From assembly GCF_938018035.1 (NCBI RefSeq), contig NZ_CALIJF010000008.1, positions 1-13,411 on the forward strand: a stretch of DNA of 13,411 nt, written 5' to 3'. Below, in pieces: positions 1 through 7,182 of this stretch. The notes beneath the pieces were generated by a model. That model worked only from the letters and a program-made list of their open reading frames with translations. It made no database searches and was not told where the DNA came from. This DNA is from an uncultured Campylobacter sp. (GTDB lineage: Bacteria; Campylobacterota; Campylobacteria; Campylobacterales; Campylobacteraceae). Made by a program: the position numbers and the translations under genes. Within the stretch, counting starts at the first letter, position 1. Each line of letters starts with the position of its first letter.

Positions 1-701
1 CCCTCGTAAACGTCGGGCGTCCAGGTGTGAAACGGGATCAGCGAGAGCTTAAATCCTATCGAGACGATCATAAATGAGCAGGCGGCGAAAAGTAGGACGC
101 TGGTTTGTAAATTTGAACTCTTAGCGATCTGCGCGATGTTTGAAATTTCCATAGAGCCGGTCGATAGAAAAAACATCGCCGCGCCGAATGCGAAAAAGCC
201 CGATCCCAGCGCGCCCATTATGAAGTATTTTAGCGCCGCTTCGACCGATCTGGCGCGGTTGTGAAGCGCGATTAACGTATAAAGCGCCAGCGAGCCCGTC
301 TCAAGCCCGACGAGGATCATCATTAAGCTTTCGCTCGCGACCATAAACTCATAGCCCACGAGCACGAATAAAAACAGCACGAAAAACTCCGCCGTGTGGT
401 ACTCGTGCGCGCTTCTTGCGCCCAAAGACAGAAAGATGAAAAATATCGAGCCTGCGAGCATAATAAGCATCGATAGCGTCGCGATTCCGTCCACCAGCAT
501 CACGTCGAAAAGCCCGCGTATGCCGCTGTTGTAACCAAAAACGAGCCCGAAGCCGAGAGCTAGAGCCAGTATTGTGATGACAGCATAAAATTTATACGAT
601 AGCGTGCGCGCAAAAAGCGAAACCGCGAGCATCAGCAGGGCAAATCCTCCGAGTATCGCCATAGGCGCGATCGAGGCTAAATTTAAAAGATTATTTTGCA
701 T
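1..701 (-). CDS. nuoN: NADH-quinone oxidoreductase subunit N (3' end beyond window)
   Basis: Antiporter-like membrane subunit, the proton pump nearest to the NuoK/J/A/H connection of complex I. I translated this gene by hand: 233 complete residues are visible from ATG at 701 (start MQNNLLNLAS), and the rest lies left of the window. Hydrophobic helices fill the whole visible part. Key residues line up with the E. coli numbering: E133 in VGLETGS, K158 in AALKYF and K218 in GFKLSLIPFHTW, followed by the family signature PFHTWTPDVYEG at the window edge. The start overlaps the end of nuoM by 11 bases, and an AAGG at 711-714 inside nuoM serves as a ribosome binding site, so the two genes are likely translationally coupled. 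The visible part shows no frameshift or truncation. Confidence 0.96.
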   Translation of the reverse strand, partial: MQNNLLNLASIAPMAILGGFALLMLAVSLFARTLSYKFYAVITILALALGFGLVFGYNSGIRGLFDVMLVDGIATLSMLIMLAGSIFFIFLSLGARSAHEYHTAEFFVLFLFVLVGYEFMVASESLMMILVGLETGSLALYTLIALHNRARSVEAALKYFIMGALGSGFFAFGAAMFFLSTGSMEISNIAQIAKSSNLQTSVLLFAACSFMIVSIGFKLSLIPFHTWTPDVYE

Positions 702-2220
702 CGCTTCTTACCTTAAAATTTGCTTTTTCCATATAGGCGCGAGTCGCGGTCTGAGAGGCTTTATTAAACATCAGCTCAAGGCTTTGCGTCACGCTAGGCT
801 CGATACTCTTTAGCATCAAATTCGGCGCGACGCCAAGCGCTACCACCAGCACGCAGATCGGAATGATAGAGCAAAGCTCGGTTCTGTTTAGATCGCTTAG
901 CTTTTTATTCTCCTCATGCACGAGCGCGCCGAAGAAGGTCTTTTTATAAAGATTCATCGAATAGATCGCGCCCATTATGATGCCGAACCCGCCCAAAAGC
1001 GCGTAGCTAAAGCTTATTTTAAAAATCCCCGCAAGGCTTAGGAATTCTCCCACGAAGCCGATCGTAAGCGGAAGACCTATTGAGCCTAGCAGCACGACGC
1101 AAAAACAAAACGCATAAAGCGGCATCACCCGCGCAAGCCCGCCGAACTCGCTAAAAAACTTCGTGTGCCTGCGGTCGTATAAAAAGCCTACGAGCATAAA
1201 GAGCCCGCCGCTTACGATACCGTGGCTTATCATCAAAAATACCGCGCCACTCATTCCTTCGCGGCTCATTGAAAAAATTCCAAGCATTATGACGCCCATA
1301 TGCGCGATCGAGCTATAAGCGATAACCTGTTTTATGTCCTTCTGCGCAAAGGCGATGAAGCTTGCGTAGATGATCATAACGATCGCTAGGGCGCACATCA
1401 TCCCGCTAAAATAGACGCTTGCATCGGGAAATAGCGGCAGCGAAAATCGCACGAAGCCGTATGTGCCCATCTTAAGAAGCACCGCGGCAAGCAGAACCGA
1501 GCCTATCGTAGGGGCCTGACCGTGCGCGTACGGAAGCCAGGTATGAAAAGGAAAGCAAGGCGTCTTGATCGCAAAAGCGACCGAAAATGCCAAAAATAGA
1601 GGAATTTGCGTGCTAAGCGGTAGCGACAAGCTCTGCCAGTTTAGGATATTAAAGCTATACTCGCCCGTAGCCTCGTGATAGAAATAGCTCATCGCTACGA
1701 GTCCCACGAGTAGAAACATCGAACCCAGGAAGGTGTAGATGAAAAATTTCACCGCGGCGTAAATTCTCTTGCCGCTGCCCCACGCGCCGATGATGTAGAG
1801 CATTGGAATTAGCGAAAGCTCCCAAAAGATGTAAAACAAAATCGCATCCAGCGCCACGAAAACGCCCACCATCGTCATCTCTAAAAACAAAATGCAGATG
1901 ATTAAATTTTTGGCGCGCTCTTTAATGCTTAGACTAAGCAGCGCCAAAAATGTAACCAGCGTGCTTAGGATCACCAAAAACAGCGAAATTCCATCCACGC
2001 CGATGAAGTAGTTGATGCCGTATTCGCTTATAAAAGGGTGCAGCACGCTAAACGCGATGCCGTCCACCGGCTCATAGAGTATCCACAAAACGAGCGAAAG
2101 TACGAACTCTATAAAGCTCATCGTAACGGCGTAGGTCTTGATGCTCGCTTCGTCGATCAAAAAGCCTAAAACCGCAGCTACTGCCGGAAAAAATATAACC
2201 AAACTTAAAAAGTATTCCAT
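691..2220 (-). CDS. nuoM: NADH-quinone oxidoreductase subunit M
   Basis: Antiporter-like proton-pumping subunit of the complex I membrane arm, 509 aa, normal length for the family. About 14 hydrophobic helices are visible. The key charged residues are present: E134 in the FWELSLIPMLYIIG motif, K219 in AFAIKTP and K250 in VLLKMGTYG. The two lysines are 31 residues apart, as in E. coli NuoM. The signature PFHTWLPYAHGQAPT follows K219. I chose ATG at 2220 (MEYFLS) over an upstream in-frame TTG at 2238 because 2220 gives the conserved N-terminus, sits 7 bases after the nuoL stop, and has a GAGGTGG-type site just ahead. The TTG would push the gene back into nuoL. Confidence 0.97.
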   Translation of the reverse strand: MEYFLSLVIFFPAVAAVLGFLIDEASIKTYAVTMSFIEFVLSLVLWILYEPVDGIAFSVLHPFISEYGINYFIGVDGISLFLVILSTLVTFLALLSLSIKERAKNLIICILFLEMTMVGVFVALDAILFYIFWELSLIPMLYIIGAWGSGKRIYAAVKFFIYTFLGSMFLLVGLVAMSYFYHEATGEYSFNILNWQSLSLPLSTQIPLFLAFSVAFAIKTPCFPFHTWLPYAHGQAPTIGSVLLAAVLLKMGTYGFVRFSLPLFPDASVYFSGMMCALAIVMIIYASFIAFAQKDIKQVIAYSSIAHMGVIMLGIFSMSREGMSGAVFLMISHGIVSGGLFMLVGFLYDRRHTKFFSEFGGLARVMPLYAFCFCVVLLGSIGLPLTIGFVGEFLSLAGIFKISFSYALLGGFGIIMGAIYSMNLYKKTFFGALVHEENKKLSDLNRTELCSIIPICVLVVALGVAPNLMLKSIEPSVTQSLELMFNKASQTATRAYMEKANFKVRSDAK

Positions 2221-2227
2221 GCCCACC

Positions 2228-4075
2228 TCACAGCGCAAACGCCAAAATCAGCAAAATGAAAGATCCCAAAACCATCCACCTTAAATTTGCGCTCAAATCT
2301 CCGCTATTGCTTACGCGATCCGCTCCTTCGCCGCTTTTTACCGCCACGCGAGCGATCAGATCGACGCTGGCGTCTATGATCGCGCCGTCGCATTTAGCGC
2401 AGATCTCGCTAAGCTTAGCGTATCCGCGCACGATCACGCGCTCGTAAATTTGCGGGATAAAATACTGCGCGATCAAAATTTTATAAAATTTGCAGTTCTT
2501 TAAATTTTGGCTAAATTTGCCCTTGCCGTATGTCCAAATCGTGCCGATCGCCACCGCGCTTATCATCGCTAGCGTTAGGGCGATCAAAATTACCTCTACG
2601 CCGTGCGGGATCGAAGCTTTAAAGCCCGGCAGTATGCTAAGCACGAACTCAGCAAAATCGTGCTCGAAAAAGCCAGCGATCACCGCAGGCACGGCTAATA
2701 CGCCCATCGCAATGAGGGCAAAGCCTTTCACCTCGTGCGGATGGTGGGTAAATTTTTGCTTGCCGAAAAACACGAGCATTATCAGACGCACGCTGTAAAA
2801 CGTCGTCATCGCAGCGCCCGCAAACAGCAGCGCCCAGATAAAATACGCGTCCGCGCTCCACGCCGCTTCCAAAATTTTATCTTTTGAGAAAAAGCCCGCG
2901 AACGGATAAAATCCGCAAAGCGCAAGCGAGCCTATGCACATTAAAATCGCCGTCGGTCGCATAAACTTATATAATCCGCCCATATTTTGGATATTTAGAT
3001 CATCCTTCATCGCGTGCATTACGTTGCCCGCTCCCAAAAATAGAAGCGCTTTGAAAAACGCATGCGTCGCCAGATGAAATAGCGCGATCCAATACGCCCC
3101 GAGCCCCGCGGCTACGAACATATAGCCAAGCTGCGAAAGCGTGGAGTAGGCGATGATTTTTTTAAGATCGTTATGAACCAGCGCCATCGACGCTGCAAAG
3201 ACCGCCACGAAAGCGCCTAGGCAGACGATAAAACCGCTTACTTCGGGCGCGAGCGCGAAAATCGCGTTTGCGCGGATCACCAGATAAACGCCCGCCGTAA
3301 CCATCGTCGCTGCGTGAATGAGTGCAGACACGGGCGTCGGACCCGCCATCGCGTCGGCTAGCCAGGTATGGAATGGAAACTGCGCGCTTTTGCCCATCGC
3401 GCCGATAAATAAAAGTGCTGCGATCAGAGTTAAAATTTCAGGCTCCAAGCTCGCTGCGTTCGCAAACACCACCTCGTACCGCAGCGAGCCGAAATTTAAA
3501 TAGATCAAAAAAATTCCAAGCAACATCCCAAGATCTGCGATGCGGTTCATTATGAAAGCTTCGTTGGCACACCAGCTGTAATTGCTCCTATCATACCAAA
3601 AGCCGATCAGCAGCCACGAGCAGAGTCCGACCCCCTCCCAGCCGATGAAAAGTCCTAAAAAATTATCGCTCATTACCAAAACCAGCATCGAAAATACGAA
3701 AAGCCCCAGGAAGCTGAAAAATTTAGCGAAGTTTTCGTCATCCCACATATAGTAGATCGAGTACACGTGCACTACGCTGGAAACGATGCCTACGACCACC
3801 ATCATCACCGCACTTACGCTATCTATGAGAAAGCTAAATTTTGCGTCCAAAAATCCCGTGCTTATGAAATCGGCTAAATTTACGCTGATTAGGCGGTTGT
3901 CAGAGACGAGCTCCATCAAAGCAAGCGACGCGATAGTGCTTAAAATCACCAGCGCCGAGCAGATTACGCCGATAAACATCTTATCTTTGGCGCGAATGAA
4001 AACGCCTGCGAAGATCGCCGAGGCAAGCGGTGCGAAAAGGGCGATTAAGAGCCATACAAAAACGGTATCAAGCAT
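2228..4075 (-). CDS. nuoL: NADH-quinone oxidoreductase subunit L
   Basis: Largest antiporter-like subunit, at the distal end of the complex I membrane arm, with a long C-terminal amphipathic helix and anchor helix. From ATG at 4075 it has 615 aa, normal for the family. Visible landmarks are E147 in GWEGVGLCSWLLIGFW, K228 in GAMGKSAQFPFHTWLADAM, H253 in ALIHAATMVTAG, the HNDLKKIIAYSTLSQLGYM block, and a lysine in FFSKDK near the last core helix. The C-terminal part from about residue 490 (hydrophobic, then charged, then a final hydrophobic segment) fits the lateral helix and its anchor. Two in-frame ATGs exist, at 4084 and 4075. I prefer 4075 because an AAGGA lies 8 bases before it, whereas for 4084 the same motif abuts the start codon. 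The start overlaps the end of nuoK by 8 bases. Confidence 0.97.
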   Translation of the reverse strand: MLDTVFVWLLIALFAPLASAIFAGVFIRAKDKMFIGVICSALVILSTIASLALMELVSDNRLISVNLADFISTGFLDAKFSFLIDSVSAVMMVVVGIVSSVVHVYSIYYMWDDENFAKFFSFLGLFVFSMLVLVMSDNFLGLFIGWEGVGLCSWLLIGFWYDRSNYSWCANEAFIMNRIADLGMLLGIFLIYLNFGSLRYEVVFANAASLEPEILTLIAALLFIGAMGKSAQFPFHTWLADAMAGPTPVSALIHAATMVTAGVYLVIRANAIFALAPEVSGFIVCLGAFVAVFAASMALVHNDLKKIIAYSTLSQLGYMFVAAGLGAYWIALFHLATHAFFKALLFLGAGNVMHAMKDDLNIQNMGGLYKFMRPTAILMCIGSLALCGFYPFAGFFSKDKILEAAWSADAYFIWALLFAGAAMTTFYSVRLIMLVFFGKQKFTHHPHEVKGFALIAMGVLAVPAVIAGFFEHDFAEFVLSILPGFKASIPHGVEVILIALTLAMISAVAIGTIWTYGKGKFSQNLKNCKFYKILIAQYFIPQIYERVIVRGYAKLSEICAKCDGAIIDASVDLIARVAVKSGEGADRVSNSGDLSANLRWMVLGSFILLILAFAL

Positions 4076-4391
4076 CAGACCCATCCTTAGAAGGATTTTT
4101 AAAATTTACGAAGCTGTCAAGTTCGATGCTGCCCGTTTTCTTATACCACAAGATGAGCAGTCCAAGCCCCACGGCCATCTCGCTCGCGGCGATCGCTACG
4201 ATGAAAAGCGCAAAAATTTCGCCGTTTATATTGTCGTAAAATTTCGCCACGGCGACGAGGGCTAAATTTGCGGCGTTTAATAAAATTTCGCTCGAAAAAA
4301 AGAGCATTATCAAATTTCTTCGCTTCATCATACCCGCAAGCCCGAGCCCAAACATCATCGCAGCAACGATCAGATAGTGATTTAGACCCAT
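4068..4391 (-). CDS. nuoK: NADH-quinone oxidoreductase subunit K
   Basis: Small three-helix membrane subunit of complex I, MrpC-like, carrying part of the proton path between NuoJ and NuoN. It has 107 aa, slightly longer than the usual 100. The three helices lie at about residues 6-22, 27-49 and 58-83. The two conserved intramembrane glutamates are visible: E35 in FFSSEILLNA and E71 in AASEMAVGLG. A hydrophilic tail of about 20 residues follows the last helix and ends in SKDGSDA; its last codons overlap the nuoL start. The gene begins one base after the nuoJ stop (TAA, A, ATG), with GAGGGG ahead of it. Confidence 0.97.
   Translation of the reverse strand: MGLNHYLIVAAMMFGLGLAGMMKRRNLIMLFFSSEILLNAANLALVAVAKFYDNINGEIFALFIVAIAASEMAVGLGLLILWYKKTGSIELDSFVNFKNPSKDGSDA
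4084..4088 (-). promoter_or_regulatory. Ribosome binding site deciding the nuoL start
   Basis: AAGGA on the minus strand, 8 bases before the ATG at 4075 and inside the end of nuoK. The alternative ATG at 4084 overlaps this motif and so would lack a usable site. Confidence 0.6.
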
Positions 4392-4392
4392 T

Positions 4393-4920
4393 TTACCCCT
4401 CGCTCTCTTCGTAGCTCAGGCTCGCGTCCATCTGCTTATGCGCAAGCACGATAGCGCAGATCATCGCCACGAGCAACATCACGGCGGCAAGCTCGAAAAT
4501 CGCCAGATATTTCGTAAAGATAATCATCCCAAGCGCCTCAGTATCGTCGGTGTTTAAAATTTTAAGCGTTTCTACGTTGTTTGCGACCACCGCGCCGAGC
4601 ACGATAATCACGAGTAAAAATGCGATCACGCCACTAAGCGCGAAAAATAGCCTTGCCCCCTTTTTCGGCTCGCTTACGTTTTTATCCGCGCCCAAAAACA
4701 TCAGCGCGAAGCCGTAAAGCACGATCACGGCGCCGGTATAAACTATGATCTGCACTACGCCCAAAAACTCCGCATCCAGCAAGAAGAAAAATCCGCTCAT
4801 AAAGACCATGCCACCAGCTAGCGCGCTAAGGGCGTAAAGGACGTTTTTGCTAAAAACACTGATACCAAAAAGCGCCAGGCAAACCGCGCTGAAAAAATAA
4901 AATGCAAGCGTTTGTATCAT
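4393..4920 (-). CDS. nuoJ: NADH-quinone oxidoreductase subunit J
   Basis: Membrane subunit of complex I, 175 aa, with five predicted helices. The family signature is visible as FLGVVQIIVYTGAVIVLYGFA around residues 52-72, the helix with the bulge involved in coupling quinone chemistry to pumping. A hydrophilic loop with a short acidic stretch (NTDDTEALG) precedes the last two helices, and the C-terminus (SLSYEESEG) is acidic and soluble. The ATG at 4920 overlaps the nuoI stop as ATGA, so translation is probably coupled. Length and motifs are normal. Confidence 0.96.
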   Translation of the reverse strand: MIQTLAFYFFSAVCLALFGISVFSKNVLYALSALAGGMVFMSGFFFLLDAEFLGVVQIIVYTGAVIVLYGFALMFLGADKNVSEPKKGARLFFALSGVIAFLLVIIVLGAVVANNVETLKILNTDDTEALGMIIFTKYLAIFELAAVMLLVAMICAIVLAHKQMDASLSYEESEG

Positions 4921-6176
4921 TGCTCCTCCCCCTGCGCGGCAGAATCTTCGGCGCTTTGAGAGGCGGAATTTTCTTTGGAATTCCGCGCCGAATCAAGCGT
5001 AGAATTTTCAGCTTCCGCAATGGAATTCTTTTTGGAATTTGCCTTAGATTTTTTGCCTCGCGCGGCGGAATTTCCCGCGTCTTGCGGAACGAAATTTTCT
5101 TTGGAATTCTCCGAAGAATCGTCGTCCGTAGCGGAATTATTTTTAAAATTTTCCGTAGAATCGCCGACAGAATTTTCAGCGTGCGGCATAACGGAACTCT
5201 CTTTAGAATTTTCCTTAGAATTTTTACTTTGAGCGACGGAACTCTCTTTAGAATTTTCCGCCAAATTTTTACTATCCGTAGCGGAATCTTCTGCGCTTTG
5301 CGAGGCGGAATTTTCTTTGGAATTTCGCGCCGAATCAAGCGTGGAATTTCGAGCGTCCGTAGCAGAATTTTCTTTAGAATTTTTGGCGTCCGTGGCGGAG
5401 CTTTCCTTTAAACTTGCCTGCTTGGCGTCTTGTCGCTCGGTCAAAATTTCGCCACTTAAGCCAGCGCCCTTTGAAAATAGAATTTTATCGTTAGCGGCAC
5501 CCTCTTTTTTAGAGCTTTCCGCGGCGCTGCTTTTTAAATTTGAATCCGTGCTCTTTAAGCTTGGCTCGTCGCTTGCGGCGTCGCTTTTTATATAGGCGTT
5601 CGGCGTCATCTTGATCCGCGCACCCGCGTTTTCATCCAGGCTGCCATAGCCTGCAAACTCCTGCGCCGCGCCATTTAAGCATAAATTTTCTCCGCGAATC
5701 AAAAGATCCTCTTTGAAGCCGTAGTATGCCCGTTGTTCGCTCGCAAGCTCGTATTCGCAGCCGTGCACGATAGCGATCTCGGGGCAGACGTCCGCGCAGA
5801 GCCCGCAATAGACGCAACGCCCTAAATTTATCGAGTAGTTATCTACCTTTTTGCGGCCGTCGGCGCCGAGGCTGGTCTCCATCGCGATACAGTTCGCCAC
5901 GCAGATCTTCTCGCACAAGCCGCATCCGATGCAGCGCTCGCTGCCGCTTTCGAGTAGGCGCATTAGCTTATGTACGCCGCGGTATCTAGGCGGCATAACA
6001 AATTTTTCCATAGGATACCGAAGCGTGTGCGAGCCGCCACGCTTAAACATATTTTTTAGAACAACCCACAGTCCCACGAAAAGCTCGCCGCTAAAGGTGC
6101 GGGCTAGGAATCTGCGAAGCTTATCGCCGCCGGATTTAATAGGGGCTCGTTTATCGATCTGGGCGTATCTTGCCAT
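4917..6176 (-). CDS. nuoI: NADH-quinone oxidoreductase subunit I with long repetitive C-terminal tail
   Basis: Ferredoxin-like subunit that carries the last two 4Fe-4S clusters (N6a, N6b) before N2 in NuoB. The ATG at 6176 is preceded by an ideal AAGGAGGG. All eight cluster cysteines are present: C82, C85, C88, C92 in CIGCGLCEKIC and C121, C124, C127, C131 in CVYCGLCADVCP. The conserved N-terminal amphipathic part and the PRYRGVH motif are also present. The family-like part ends near residue 195. The protein then continues to 419 aa, about twice the usual length of 160-215. The extra 220 residues contain no Cys, are rich in Asn, Ser, Glu, Lys, Asp and Ala, and repeat short units such as NSKENSA. 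The reading frame stays open and stops exactly at the nuoJ start, so this is a genuine extension and not a frameshift artefact. The tail is probably disordered and its role is unknown. Confidence 0.95.
   Translation of the reverse strand: MARYAQIDKRAPIKSGGDKLRRFLARTFSGELFVGLWVVLKNMFKRGGSHTLRYPMEKFVMPPRYRGVHKLMRLLESGSERCIGCGLCEKICVANCIAMETSLGADGRKKVDNYSINLGRCVYCGLCADVCPEIAIVHGCEYELASEQRAYYGFKEDLLIRGENLCLNGAAQEFAGYGSLDENAGARIKMTPNAYIKSDAASDEPSLKSTDSNLKSSAAESSKKEGAANDKILFSKGAGLSGEILTERQDAKQASLKESSATDAKNSKENSATDARNSTLDSARNSKENSASQSAEDSATDSKNLAENSKESSVAQSKNSKENSKESSVMPHAENSVGDSTENFKNNSATDDDSSENSKENFVPQDAGNSAARGKKSKANSKKNSIAEAENSTLDSARNSKENSASQSAEDSAAQGEEQ
4923..4930 (-). promoter_or_regulatory. 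Strong ribosome binding site for nuoJ inside the end of nuoI
   Basis: GGGAGGAG on the minus strand, ending two bases before the nuoJ ATG. It is built from the last codons of nuoI (Gly-Glu-Glu-Gln), so the extreme end of the NuoI tail doubles as the nuoJ initiation signal. Confidence 0.7.
4938..5006 (-). repeat. Direct repeat copy 2 (NuoI residues 391-413)
   Basis: A 69-base segment encoding a 23-residue peptide beginning NSTLDSARNSKENSA. The peptide is identical to residues 277-299, encoded at 5280-5348. I count six base differences between the copies, all synonymous. Confidence 0.85.
5280..5348 (-). repeat. Direct repeat copy 1 (NuoI residues 277-299)
   Basis: Partner of the segment at 4938-5006, in the same orientation and 342 bases (114 codons) away. 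The encoded 23 residues are identical, while the DNA is about 90 percent identical. Confidence 0.85.
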
Positions 6177-6180
6177 CGTA

Positions 6181-6188
6181 CCCTCCTT
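6181..6188 (-). promoter_or_regulatory. Ribosome binding site for nuoI
   Basis: AAGGAGGG on the minus strand, four bases before the nuoI ATG and overlapping the nuoH stop codon. It is the strongest Shine-Dalgarno sequence in the window and sits in its largest gap (10 bases). Confidence 0.75.
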
Positions 6189-7182
6189 AAACGATCGCTA
6201 GCGCGGTAATTAGCACGCAAGCAAGAGCTAACGGCATGCAGACTTTCCAGCAAAGCCCCATCAGCTGATCGGGGCGTAGATGCGGCCACGCCGCGCGCGC
6301 CCATAGGAAGCAGAAAAACACGAGGCTTGATTTTAATACCATCATAACGCCGCCAGGGATAAACCAAAACGCGTTAAATCCACCCAAAAACAGTAGCGTC
6401 GTAACGACGGAGTAGGTTATGATATTGGCGTATTCGCCGATAAAAAACATACCCCAGCGCATTCCCGAATACGCCGTACCGGCGCCCGCTACGATCTCGG
6501 TTTCGTTTTCGGTGAGGCACAGCGGCGTGCGGTTGCACTCGACGAAAGCAGCGATGAGAAATAGCGCGAAGCAGACGGGCTCTTTCCAGATAAACCACTT
6601 GTCGATGCCGCCGCTTTGCGCGCTTACGATGTCGATGAGAGATAGCGAGCCCGTGATCATCACGATAGGGATCAGGCTAAGGCCGTTGATCACCTCAAAG
6701 CAGGTGATCTGCAAAAACGCGCGAAACGCGCCTATCGTGCCCCATTTATTGTAGCTCGCAAGCCCTCCGATCAGTAGACCATAAACGCAGGTACCGCTAG
6801 TTCCGAGTAGGAATAAAATTCCCACGTTTATATCGCTTAAAATCGGCTGTATCGTCCGCCCGCCGATAGTAAACTCCGGTAGCAGCGGCACCACCGAAAG
6901 CGCCACGAAAGCTCCCGTAGCCGATATGATCGGCGCGATCTTAAAAAGAAGCTTATTCGCCCGCGCAGGGATAGCGTCCTCTTTGGTAAAAAGCTTTATC
7001 ATATCCGCGCCCACCTGCAAAAGCCCCGCAGGCCCGACCATAGAAGGCCCGATCCTGCGCTGCATAAAAGCAAGCACCTTGCGCTCGGCGTAGGTCGCAA
7101 GCCCCGAGAGCAGCGCGATGACGGCTAAAATCACGAGCGCCTTTAAGACGGTAGCTACGAAATAAAATGCACTATCGCTCAT
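6187..7182 (-). CDS. nuoH: NADH-quinone oxidoreductase subunit H
   Basis: Membrane subunit that forms most of the quinone chamber, at the junction of the peripheral and membrane arms. It has 331 aa, normal length. The family signatures are visible: TYAERKVLAFMQRRIGP around residues 30-46, GLLQVGADMIKLFTKED just after, an acidic loop with EVINGLSLIP, and AAFVECNRTPLCLTENETE followed by EIVAGAGTAYSGMRWGMFF. The ECNRTP-LTENETE form of the loop, replacing the E. coli-type PFDLPEAENEL, is what I remember from Campylobacter NuoH and supports the taxonomic call. About eight helices are present. The ATG overlaps the nuoG stop as ATGA, with AAGGAG seven bases upstream. Confidence 0.97.
   Translation of the reverse strand: MSDSAFYFVATVLKALVILAVIALLSGLATYAERKVLAFMQRRIGPSMVGPAGLLQVGADMIKLFTKEDAIPARANKLLFKIAPIISATGAFVALSVVPLLPEFTIGGRTIQPILSDINVGILFLLGTSGTCVYGLLIGGLASYNKWGTIGAFRAFLQITCFEVINGLSLIPIVMITGSLSLIDIVSAQSGGIDKWFIWKEPVCFALFLIAAFVECNRTPLCLTENETEIVAGAGTAYSGMRWGMFFIGEYANIITYSVVTTLLFLGGFNAFWFIPGGVMMVLKSSLVFFCFLWARAAWPHLRPDQLMGLCWKVCMPLALACVLITALAIV

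Larger units (their letters stand above)
4926..5405 (-). repeat. Degenerate in-frame repeat array encoding the NuoI tail
   Basis: About 480 bases in which variants of GCGGAATTTTCTTTAGAA (plus strand) recur at irregular spacing. Read on the minus strand, they encode variants of KNSKENSA, with intervening TDAR, SQSAED and TLDSA units (residues about 258-416 of NuoI). Copies have diverged in sequence and spacing, and all preserve the nuoI frame. Both strands stay open in several frames here, which creates long spurious ORFs. Confidence 0.85.

Noticed and set aside
3786..4265. Open frame of 159 codons on the plus strand opposite nuoL/nuoK
   Set aside because: Antisense to two strongly conserved genes, with no domain and no initiation signal.
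4850..5338. Open frame of 162 codons on the minus strand, Lys/Arg/Ile/Pro-rich
   Set aside because: Alternative frame of the same repeat array overlapping nuoI and nuoJ; its composition is an artefact of the repeat word read out of frame.
4926..5405. Idea that the repeat array is a CRISPR array
   Set aside because: Repeat units vary in sequence and spacing, keep a coding frame and lack constant repeats with unique spacers.
4902..5411. Open frame of 169 codons on the plus strand through the nuoI tail, rich in Phe, Arg and Ile
   Set aside because: It is the antisense reading of the nuoI repeat array. The repeat lacks stops in several frames, so the openness is a by-product; the protein has no recognisable domain and there is no ribosome binding site.
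4917..5585. Idea that the NuoI tail is a frameshifted or fused separate gene
   Set aside because: The tail is in frame with the core, contains no internal start with a ribosome binding site that I can support, resembles no family I recognise, and ends exactly at the nuoJ overlap.
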